Shown one piece after another: positions 57,425-63,713 of a DNA stretch of 64,000 nt. The first letter of the stretch is position 1. The number at the start of each line of letters is the position of its first letter. The notes under the pieces are model-generated. The model was not told the origin of the DNA, did no database searches, and worked only from the letters and a program-made list of their open reading frames with translations. The stretch is from Streptomyces flavidovirens DSM 40150 (GTDB lineage: Bacteria; Actinomycetota; Actinomycetes; Streptomycetales; Streptomycetaceae). Position numbers and translations under genes: made by a program. Location: positions 144,072-208,071 of the forward strand of contig NZ_AUBE01000013.1 in assembly GCF_000429085.1 (NCBI RefSeq), in the 5' to 3' direction.

Positions 57425-58861
57425 TCAGGCGCCGAACGCTCCCGGATGGATCTGATCCCGCGTCGCCCCGTACTGCTGCCGGACCGCCTGCCCCACCGCC
57501 AGCTCGTCACCCGGCTCCAGTACCTGCGCCGCCGCGCCCTGCCAGGCCGGCGGGGAGTGCGGCGCCAGCGTGCCCCGCGCCACCCCGAGCGCCCACGCCG
57601 CCTGCCGGGCCGCGCCGAGTGCCGCGTACTCGGCGGGCTGCGGCACGACCACCTGCGTACCGAAGATCGCGGGAGCCGCGGCCTGCACGGCGGGCAGCTC
57701 GGCGGCCGCCCCCAGCAGGAACACCCGCCGCACCTCCACGCCCCGCGCCCGCAGTACGTCCATGGCATCGGCCAGCGAGCACAGCATGCCCTCGAAGGCC
57801 GCCCGCGCCAGATGCTCCGGCTTCATCGACTCGCGTCGCAGCCCGCTCAGCGTCCCGGCGGTGTGCGGAAGTTGCGGCGTACGCTCACCTTCGAGATACG
57901 GCAGCAGTACGAGCCCGTACGAGCCCGGCGACGACTTGAGCGCCAGCTCCGAAAGCCCGTCGAGATCGGTCCCCAGCAGATCGGCCGTGCCGCGCAGCGC
58001 CCGTACGGCATTGAGCGTGTGCACGACCGGCAGATGCATCCCGGTGGCGTCGGCGAACGACGTGATGAGCCCGCTCGAATCGGCCAGCCCTTCGTGATGC
58101 ACGGCCATCACGGAACCCGAGGCCCCGAGCGAGACCACGGCGTCCCCGGCCGCCACCCCGAGCCCGAAGGCGGCAGCCATCGTCTCGCCGGTCCCGGCGG
58201 AGATCAGCAGCCCCTCGGGAGTGGTCCCGGCGGCCTCGGAGGGGCCGAGCACCTCGGGGAGTGCGGCATGGTGCCCCAGCGCCAGCTCGACCAGATCGGG
58301 CCGGTACGACCCGGTCACGGCCGACCAGTAACCCGTCCCGGACGCCGCGCCCCGGTCGGTGGTCCGCCGAGCCGGCCGCCCGAGAAGCTGCCAGACCAGC
58401 CAGTCGTGCGGCTGCATCACGGCGGCGGTGCGCTGCGCGGACTCGGGCTCGTTGCGCGCCAGCCAGCGCAGCTTCGCGACCGGCTGCGGAGCCGTCGGCA
58501 CGGACCCGACGGCCTCGGCCCAGGCCTGACGCCCGCCGAGCGCGTCGACGAGATCGGCGGCCGCGACCTGGGCCCGCTTGTCATTGCCGAGCAGCGCGGG
58601 ACGTACCACCGAACCGTGGGCGTCGAGCGGGATCATGCCGTGCTGCTGGGCGGATACGCCGATGGCCTGCACGCCCTCCAGCAACCCGCCCGCAGCGGCC
58701 TCGCCCAGGGAGAGGAGCCACACCTGCGGATCGGCCTCGGTCGATTTCGCCTCCACGGGGTGCGGGGCATAACCCTGCCGCAGCACGGCACCCGTATCCG
58801 CGTCGCACACGACGATGCGCGTAGAACCAGACGAACTGTCCAAGCCGGCGACTATCCCCAT
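57425..58861 (-). CDS. xylB: xylulokinase (FGGY family)
   Basis: A 478-aa sugar kinase phosphorylating D-xylulose. N-terminal GLDSSSGSTRIVVCDA, then GVSAQQHGMIPLD near residue 66 with the catalytic region following, and GTGETMAAAFGLGVAAGDAVVSLGASGSV near residue 235. FLLGAAAELPAVQA is the usual C-terminal FGGY segment. No xylA or transporter is adjacent, so other ketoses cannot be excluded. Confidence 0.88.
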   Translation of the reverse strand: MGIVAGLDSSSGSTRIVVCDADTGAVLRQGYAPHPVEAKSTEADPQVWLLSLGEAAAGGLLEGVQAIGVSAQQHGMIPLDAHGSVVRPALLGNDKRAQVAAADLVDALGGRQAWAEAVGSVPTAPQPVAKLRWLARNEPESAQRTAAVMQPHDWLVWQLLGRPARRTTDRGAASGTGYWSAVTGSYRPDLVELALGHHAALPEVLGPSEAAGTTPEGLLISAGTGETMAAAFGLGVAAGDAVVSLGASGSVMAVHHEGLADSSGLITSFADATGMHLPVVHTLNAVRALRGTADLLGTDLDGLSELALKSSPGSYGLVLLPYLEGERTPQLPHTAGTLSGLRRESMKPEHLARAAFEGMLCSLADAMDVLRARGVEVRRVFLLGAAAELPAVQAAAPAIFGTQVVVPQPAEYAALGAARQAAWALGVARGTLAPHSPPAWQGAAAQVLEPGDELAVGQAVRQQYGATRDQIHPGAFGA

Positions 58862-58937
58862 GCCCCAGATTCTGCCGCATCCGGGACCGGGGACGTGCCG
58901 CGCCCGGGTACGGGGCTGGGCCGGGGGCCGGGGCCGG

Positions 58938-59240
58938 CTAGGTGTTGGTCGTACCCCAGTCGTCGGCCTCGCCGCTCTGGCCGCGCTCGCGCAGTGAGCG
59001 CACGCGCTCGGTCACGGAGCCGGGCATCCGGTCCCCGACCTTGTCGCTGACCGTATGGAGAGCCTTGCCCGCGAAGTCGCGGCCGTTGTGGGCGGCGGAC
59101 TCGGCGGCGTTGCGCACGGCGGGGTTCTGGGCGACCTGGCGTGCGGACTTCTTCAACTGCTCGTAACGCTCGCGCCCGGCGCGGGTCCCGAGCACGTACC
59201 CGAGGGCCAGTCCGGCGATGAATGTGAGCCGGTAGCGCAT
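58938..59240 (-). CDS. YtxH-like small membrane protein
   Basis: A 100-aa protein with one N-terminal membrane segment (FIAGLALGYVLGTRAGRERY), which is the YtxH pattern, then an amphipathic helical region (SARQVAQNPAVRNAAESAAHNG) and an acidic tail. YtxH-like proteins are general stress or cell-envelope proteins. ATG 59240 is chosen. The 215 bases to the first tRNA show no gene. Confidence 0.75.
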   Translation of the reverse strand: MRYRLTFIAGLALGYVLGTRAGRERYEQLKKSARQVAQNPAVRNAAESAAHNGRDFAGKALHTVSDKVGDRMPGSVTERVRSLRERGQSGEADDWGTTNT

Positions 59241-59455
59241 GGCTGTCACCCTTCTCTTGCGTCGGCGGTCCCCTGGTGCCGGGGAAGATTCGGGACCGTG
59301 GGGCTGTGCTGGCCGCCTACCCGCGGACACCCTTGATCAGTCGGGGGCGATACCGATTGGCGGAGCACCCCCCTGCTTGCGCTAATGTATGTGTCGCAGC
59401 GAGCACACGCCCCTCGGGACGCCATCCGGTGGGTTCGTTCGGTGCAACGCAGCAA

Positions 59456-59528
59456 TCCCCTGTAGCTCAATTGGCAGAGCAGCCGGCTGTTAACCGGCAG
59501 GTTACTGGTTCGAGTCCAGTCGGGGGAG
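59456..59528 (+). tRNA. tRNA-Asn(GTT), first copy
   Basis: A 73-nt cloverleaf: acceptor TCCCCTG pairs with CGGGGGA, the anticodon stem-loop is GCCGG-CTGTTAA-CCGGC with anticodon GTT, and the T arm is ACTGG-TTCGAGT-CCAGT. CCA is not encoded. Confidence 0.96.
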
Positions 59529-59533
59529 CGCGA

Positions 59534-59606
59534 TCCCCTGTAGCTCAATTGGCAGAGCATTCGGCTGTTAACCGGAGGGTTACTGGTTCGAGTCCAGTCG
59601 GGGGAG
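59534..59606 (+). tRNA. tRNA-Asn(GTT), second copy
   Basis: A tandem near-copy five bases after the first. The anticodon stem is TTCGG-CTGTTAA-CCGGA, so it differs from copy 1 in compensatory positions. The anticodon is again GTT and the acceptor stem is the same. Confidence 0.96.
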
Positions 59607-59616
59607 CGGCAAGAAG

Positions 59617-59640
59617 AAGGGCCCCTCAGGGGTCCTTTTT
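59617..59640 (+). terminator. terminator of the tRNA-Asn pair
   Basis: AAGGGCCCC and GGGGTCCTT form a 9-bp stem (one G-T pair) with a 3-base loop, overlapping a run of five Ts. It ends the tandem tRNA-Asn transcript. Confidence 0.85.
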
Positions 59641-59771
59641 CGTATCTGCTGCAACCGCGCAGGCGGCAGCGCAGTCCTCATGGGCAGGCGTAGCCGACCA
59701 CCCGAGGCAGGAGATCGTATGAGCGGCTATGCTGCGGCAGACGGCGCGCACAAATGTGCGCGACGCGCCGT

Positions 59772-59847
59772 AAGGGGCGGTAGCTCAGCCGGTTAGAGCA
59801 GCGGACTCATAATCCGTCGGCCGTGGGTTCGAGTCCCACCCGCCCCA
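59772..59847 (+). tRNA. tRNA with CAT anticodon (elongator Met or Ile2)
   Basis: A 76-nt cloverleaf: acceptor GGGGCGG/CCGCCCC, D arm GCTC...GAGC, anticodon arm GCGGA-CTCATAA-TCCGT with CAT, T arm GTGGG-TTCGAGT-CCCAC. G1-C72 pairing rules out initiator tRNA-fMet. Elongator Met and lysidine-modified Ile2 cannot be separated here. It marks the end of conserved DNA. The next 353 bases to 60200 hold a weak AAACGC/GCGTTT stem at 59884-59906 and the vapB promoter region, but no supported gene. Confidence 0.93.
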
Positions 59848-60157
59848 CCCAGCGCCCCCGGGCAGAAACGTTCTGACCTGGGGAAACGCGTTTTTCGGGG
59901 GCGTTTGGCGTGTGGCGTCCGCCTCACGGAGGTGCGGCGAACGAGCGTCCTCGCCCATCGAAGACGAGCCCTGCACGGCTTTGACCTGGGGCTTTGCGGT
60001 GACGTCTCTGTGGCGGCGTTGTGGAACGGTCCCACGGACGTTGAGGAAGACGTCGCACTCCCTTCCCAACCCCACCGCATCGGCGCAACATCGCCCCCCT
60101 CCGCACCTGGTCTGTCTCGTGCGCAATGAGCTGGCGCCGCGAATGTTGGTGACGTAT

Positions 60158-60179
60158 CATAGCTATGTACATCATGTAC
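60158..60179. promoter_or_regulatory. operator candidate before vapB
   Basis: Two palindromes overlap: CATAGCTATG (60158-60167) and GTACATCATGTAC (60167-60179), in an AT-rich stretch 22 bases before the antitoxin start. Toxin-antitoxin operons are usually autorepressed at such dyads. Confidence 0.6.
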
Positions 60180-60200
60180 TTGTGGTGAGGGGTGGCTGGT

Positions 60201-60434
60201 ATGTCTGTGACCCAGGTCGATCTCGATGACGAGGCGCTGGCCGAGGCGATGCGGCTCATGGGTACCTCGACGAAGAAGGAGACGGTCAACGGGGCTCTGC
60301 GGGACTACGTGGCGCGCGTCAAGCGGCTGGAGGCTGCCGAGAAGCTGGCCGCGCGGGGTGAGCGGGGCGAGTTCGAGGCTGCGGCTGCGGCGCATGCGGC
60401 GGCCAAGCGTGCCCGGCGGGCAGCCTTCGAGTGA
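60201..60434 (+). CDS. vapB: VapB-type antitoxin
   Basis: A 77-aa protein. The N-terminal half (MSVTQVDLDDEALAEAMRLM...STKKETVNGALRDYV) is the ribbon-helix-helix type of VapB (DUF2191). The Ala/Arg-rich C-terminus would wrap and inhibit the toxin. ATG 60201 is chosen over an upstream GTG at 60192. It overlaps the toxin gene by 4 bases, giving coupled translation. Confidence 0.88.
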   Translation: MSVTQVDLDDEALAEAMRLMGTSTKKETVNGALRDYVARVKRLEAAEKLAARGERGEFEAAAAAHAAAKRARRAAFE

Positions 60435-60838
60435 TCACGTACCTTCTCGACACGTCTGCCCTCTGGTATCTCTTCCGTACACCGGGAGCGTTGCGGCCCT
60501 GGGAGGGGCACATCGCCGCCGGCGTGTTCAACATCTGCGAGCCCACGAGGGCGGAGTTCCTCTACTCGGCCACAAGCCCGGCCCATCGGGACGAGTTGGC
60601 CGAAGAGGTGGATGATCTCTGCCATCTCTCGCCGGTTCCCAAGAGCGCGTGGCGCTGGGTCGACACCGCGCAGTACAAGCTCACCCAGCGAGCGCAGCAC
60701 CGTGCCGCCGGAGCCATCGACCTCCTGGTGTGTGCAACAGCGGTCCATCACGGTCACACGGTGCTCCACGTGGACAACGACTTCGCCACCGTGGCGGCGG
60801 TTCTCAAGGAAGTGCAGCAACGGGACATGCGTCCCTGA
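60431..60838 (+). CDS. vapC: VapC-type PIN-domain toxin
   Basis: A 135-aa PIN ribonuclease. The acidic metal ligands are at LLDTSALWYLF (Asp near residue 6), CEPTRAEFLYS (Glu near 43), AIDLLVCATAVHHG (Asp near 98) and HVDNDFATVA (Asp near 117). VapC toxins cut specific tRNAs or rRNA. The quartet is complete, so the toxin is probably active. It starts with GTG 60431 overlapping the vapB stop. Confidence 0.88.
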   Translation: MITYLLDTSALWYLFRTPGALRPWEGHIAAGVFNICEPTRAEFLYSATSPAHRDELAEEVDDLCHLSPVPKSAWRWVDTAQYKLTQRAQHRAAGAIDLLVCATAVHHGHTVLHVDNDFATVAAVLKEVQQRDMRP

Positions 60839-60879
60839 CTGCTGCCCATCCCTGATTTTCACGGGGAGCCCCAGCCAAC

Positions 60880-61142
60880 GGGGCTGCGCCACGGTCGACC
60901 AGGCGCCGAACTCCGTAGGCATCTCCCGCTACTGCCTGCCCGTCTTGAACCGCCAGATCACGTCCTTGAACTGCTGCCCAGCCGCTCGGGGCACGGGCCG
61001 TAGTCGCTGATCGGCAGGTATGGCTCGATGCACTCCCACTCCGGGTCGGTCAGCTGCACACGCGTCACATAAGGCGGTCTATCGGACCTGACCATGCCAC
61101 GAAGGTATATTCAGGAGATTAATTACGAATCGGGACAGGTCC
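60880..61142 (-). mobile_element. IS5-family remnant
   Basis: From ATG 61095 (minus strand) the reading MVRSDRPPYVTRVQLTDPEW...CIEPYLPI is the start of an IS5-family transposase. After about 45 codons the frame breaks, and the continuation QFKDVIWRFKTGRQ*REMPTEFGAWSTV has a TAG in place of the expected Trp. Similarity stops near 60890. The outer end GGACCTGTCCCGATTCG is at 61142-61126 and abuts TA (61143-61144). Only this end of the element remains. Confidence 0.8.
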
Positions 61143-61160
61143 TAGTCCCGCTCCATCCGG

Positions 61161-61311
61161 CGGTTCACCTTCGCCCGCGCGGAGAGCGCTATTCAAGTGC
61201 CTGGCCAGGCTGGACAAGTGCCGGTTCACCTCCGCCCGCGCGGAGAGCACACCCGCCGCAGCATGGTGAGTTCGATCCCGTGCGGTTCACCTCCGCCCGC
61301 GCGGAGAGCAC
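61161..61311 (-). CRISPR. CRISPR mini-array, 3 repeats, minus-strand orientation
   Basis: Repeats of 29 bases at 61161-61189, 61222-61250 and 61283-61311 enclose two 32-base spacers (61190-61221, 61251-61282). On the minus strand the repeat starts GTGCTCTCCGCGCG and ends GGTGAACCG, typical of type I-E. The repeat at 61161-61189 is degenerate at two or more positions, as expected for the trailer end. So the leader end should face 61311, but no leader is present: the IS end lies 7 bases further on. Confidence 0.93.
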
Positions 61312-61350
61312 CCGACTAGGACCTGTTGCGAAAGTGGATCTTGGTCGTGG

Positions 61351-62237
61351 ATGATCGCGCTTGTGGGGCGTAGTGATCTGACGAACAGCCAGTGGGCCCG
61401 CCTGGAGCCGTTGTTGCCGCAGGGCATCAGGCCGGGCCGTCCTCCGGTGTGGACGCGGCGGCAGCTGATAGACGGCATACGGTGGCGGACCAGGACCGGT
61501 GCCCCCTGGCGTGATGTGCCAGAACGCTACGGGCCCTGGGACCGGGTCTACGACCTCTTCCGACGCTGGCAGCGCGATGGGGCCTGGGCCAGGATCGTCA
61601 CCCGGCTCCAGGCCGAGGCCGACGCAAAGGGCCTGATCACCTGGGACGTGAACGTCGACTCCCCCGTCTGCCGGGCCCACCAGCACGCCGCCGGGGCGGC
61701 GAAAAGGGGGACCTGTAAAAGGAGCCGCCCGGCGGCATCGCCGTCGAGTCGGCGGGCCACGGTCTTGGACGCTCCCGAGGCGGGCTGACCACAAAGATCC
61801 ACCTCGCTGTCGAGCAGGGGCAGAAGCCGCTCTCGATCGTGATCACGGCCGGTCAGCGGGGCGATTCCCCGCAGTTCGAGCCGGTCCTGGACGCCATCCG
61901 GGTGCCCCGACTCGGCCCTGGGCGGCCTCGCAGGCGCCCGGACCGGGTGCGGGCCGACAAAGCGTACGACTCCCGCCGCAACCGGACCTACCTGCGCAGA
62001 CGCGGGATCAAGGCGACCATCCCGGTCCCGGCGGACCGGATCCGCAACCGCCGCAAGCTCGGCTCCCGGGGCGGTCGGCCTCCGAAGTTCGACAAGAGCG
62101 ACTACCGCGAGCGGCACGCCGTCGAGTGCGGCATCAATCGCCTCAAGCGCCATCGGGCCGTGGCCACGCGATACGACAAGCTCGCCGTCCGCTACGAGGC
62201 CACTGTGCTGGTCGCAATGATCAACGAATGGATATGA
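61351..62237 (+). CDS. IS5-family transposase, two frames (programmed or broken)
   Basis: Frame 1 from ATG 61351 (MIALVGRSDLTNSQWARLEPLLP...WDVNVDSP) is the N-terminal domain with the first catalytic Asp in WDVNVDS. The rest (KEPPGGIAVES...GLTTKIHLAVEQGQ...ADKAYDSRRNRTYL...DYRERHAVECGINRLKRHR) continues in the -1 frame, with the second Asp in ADKAYDS and the Glu in ERHAVECGINRLK. The -1 frame has a TAA at 61716-61718; a slip on AAAA (61717-61720) would pass it. Families of this group use -1 frameshifting, so it may still be functional. Confidence 0.8.
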
Positions 62238-62276
62238 GTGGGTCTGGCCTACCCATGATCGCTAGCCTCACCGGCT

Positions 62277-62720
62277 ATGAAGAAGCGACAGCAGAAGAAG
62301 CTCTCCCACCGCCTTTTCGAGGCAATCCTGTCAGGTGACGCCAGGAGCGCAAAGACCCTGCTGCGCAATGGAGCAAGTCCGGAGAGAAGGAACACTGACG
62401 GCACTACTCCTCTGTACCTGGCTTCGGTGCAGGGAGAGGCCGAGGTGGCCCGCTTGCTCATGGAGGCCGGGGCTTCCCCTGACACTGAAAGCAGCGGCCC
62501 CGGCTCGGAGGGCACACCGCTGTGCGCAGCTGCTTGCTGGGGACACACCGCAACGGTCCGGGAACTGTTGGCGCATGGCGCCGATCCCACCCTCCGCGAA
62601 AACCACGGCGCAGGCTGGTCCCCGCTGGACTGGGCGGACAATGGCCCCCACCCCGACACTGCCGAAATCCTCAGCGCAGCAGGAGCGCGCCCAACAACGA
62701 AGGCTCACCCAGCTCCGTAG
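62277..62720 (+). CDS. ankyrin-repeat protein carried inside the IS element
   Basis: A 147-aa soluble protein with three to four ankyrin repeats: LFEAILSGDARSAKTLLRNGA, GTTPLYLASVQGEAEVARLLMEAGA, GTPLCAAACWGHTATVRELLAHGA and SPLDWADNGPHPDTAEIL (shown in part). The N-terminus MKKRQQKKLSHR is basic, and there is no signal peptide. It lies 39 bases behind the transposase stop and 19 before the right terminal repeat. Ankyrin proteins bind other proteins; no partner is known. Confidence 0.85.
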   Translation: MKKRQQKKLSHRLFEAILSGDARSAKTLLRNGASPERRNTDGTTPLYLASVQGEAEVARLLMEAGASPDTESSGPGSEGTPLCAAACWGHTATVRELLAHGADPTLRENHGAGWSPLDWADNGPHPDTAEILSAAGARPTTKAHPAP

Positions 62721-62764
62721 CCAGGAGAATCTCACTACTCACTTTCGCAACAGGCCCTACGGGC

Positions 62765-62976
62765 GTGCTCTCCGCGCGAGCGGAGGTGAACCGGTCATCG
62801 GACGGCGCCTCGACACCGAACCGGGGTGCTCTCCGCGCGAGCGGAGGTGAACCGAAGGGCCAGACCCTTCACGCCACCACCGAGGCGTGCTCTCCGCGCG
62901 AGCGGAGGTGAACCGGCGGTGGCGTGATGGGAACCCCCGACAAGGACGTGCTCTCCGCGCGAGCGGAGGTGAACCG
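62765..62976 (+). CRISPR. CRISPR mini-array, 4 repeats, plus-strand orientation
   Basis: Identical 29-base repeats at 62765-62793, 62826-62854, 62887-62915 and 62948-62976, with three 32-base spacers (62794-62825, 62855-62886, 62916-62947). The repeat begins GTGCTCTCCGCGCGAGCGG and ends GTGAACCG; it differs from the left array at one loop base (A for G). Leader-side sequence before the first repeat is only 7 bases long because the IS ends at 62757. No cas gene is visible. Confidence 0.95.
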
Positions 62977-63374
62977 CACGCCGCCATCCTCGCCGAGGCG
63001 TTCCCCGAGTTCGCCGGCTCCACCACCGTCTCCCACTACGTCAAGAACCCGCCGGAGGGGTGGCCGGCACCGGACGACTGGGACGAGCTTCCGACCCGGC
63101 GGCGCCCGAAGTGGAAGCGCTGGAGGCTGTGGCAGTACCTCGCGGACCGGAAAGGCCGCGGTCACGCCGGCGGACGCCCCAAGGGCCGCCGCGGACTGGC
63201 CTACCCCTACCAAGGAGACGAGCGGCTGGCGCTTGCACGCCAGGCCATCGCGGCGAACCCTGGCGCGACGAACGCCGAGCTGATCCCGCAGCTCCAGAGC
63301 AGACGGAGAGGACCTACTCCCGCCCGACCTGGAACCTGATCCTCAAGTCTGCCCGCGAGCAGCCCGAGGAGTGA
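62977..63374 (+). pseudogene. gene fragment abutting the last CRISPR repeat
   Basis: The frame HAAILAEAFPEFAGSTTVSHYVKNPPEGWPAPDDWDELP...YPYQGDERLALARQAIAA begins right after the fourth repeat, with no start codon of its own outside the repeat. Near 63295 the sensible continuation moves to another frame (EQTERTYSRPTWNLILKSAREQPEE, stop at 63374). It looks like the C-terminal half of a DNA-associated protein whose 5' end was lost. I do not recognise the family firmly. Confidence 0.5.
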
Positions 63375-63496
63375 CCCGTGCCCGACACCGCTGTCCGCGC
63401 TGCGGCGGCCCGCTCGGTGAACGGCCCGCACGTTTCCGGCTGACCGTTGAACGTGAGGTCTCGACACGTACAGAGCCACCACGTCTAGAATCGTAG
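63371..63496 (+). CDS. tiny CxxC ORF, coupled to the preceding fragment
   Basis: A 41-aa ORF from GTG 63371 overlaps the preceding stop (GTGA). It reads VTRARHRCPRCGGPLGERPA and onward, with one CPRC zinc-knuckle-like pair. The overlap is the usual mark of an operon partner, but there is no independent support that it is translated. The 217 bases from 63497 to 63713 have lower GC, no convincing gene, and probably the promoter of the next gene. Confidence 0.35.
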   Translation: MTRARHRCPRCGGPLGERPARFRLTVEREVSTRTEPPRLES

Positions 63497-63713
63497 GACG
63501 CCCTTTAGCAGCAGCTCGAGCATGCGGCAGCGGGCTTATTCATCCGCAGAGACGCAGGGGCCTGTGCAACTACGTAGCCCACTGGATGAACAGCTTTACG
63601 GGCACCAGTGCCTAGCTTTCGCCCTTCGCTATCCACACGGTGGCTCTTGACTACTGAAGGGGAGCAGTCGAAACTGGCAGCGTGTCACCATGCCTGGGTG
63701 CTTGGGAGATTCC

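Larger units (their letters stand above)
61319..62757 (+). mobile_element. IS5-family element with an ankyrin-repeat passenger gene
   Basis: Terminal inverted repeats GGACCTGTTGCGAAAGTG (61319-61336) and its mirror with one mismatch (62740-62757) bound 1439 bases. TA flanks both ends (61317-61318 and 62758-62759), a likely target duplication. Inside are a two-frame transposase (61351-62237) and an ankyrin gene (62277-62720). Simple relatives with such transposases are about 0.85-0.95 kb, so the passenger roughly accounts for the extra length. It lies between two CRISPR fragments. Confidence 0.85.

Noticed and set aside
59246..59560. Minus-strand frame containing WTRTSNLPVNSRLLCQLSYRG
   Set aside because: This is the translated complement of the two tRNA-Asn genes, a common artefact.
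59772..59847. Initiator tRNA-fMet
   Set aside because: The first acceptor pair is G-C, whereas initiators have an unpaired 1-72 position.
59785..60126. Minus-strand frame ending GGWDSNPRPTDYESAALTG
   Set aside because: It is antisense to the CAT-anticodon tRNA, a well-known false protein.
62522..63026. Frames with repeated LSARAEVNR or LRASGGEP segments
   Set aside because: They translate CRISPR repeats and spacers; the periodic pattern comes from the repeats, not from a gene.
63522..63650. A 42-codon frame starting MRQRAYSSAETQ
   Set aside because: No ribosome site, no family features and no overlap with neighbours; treated as non-coding.
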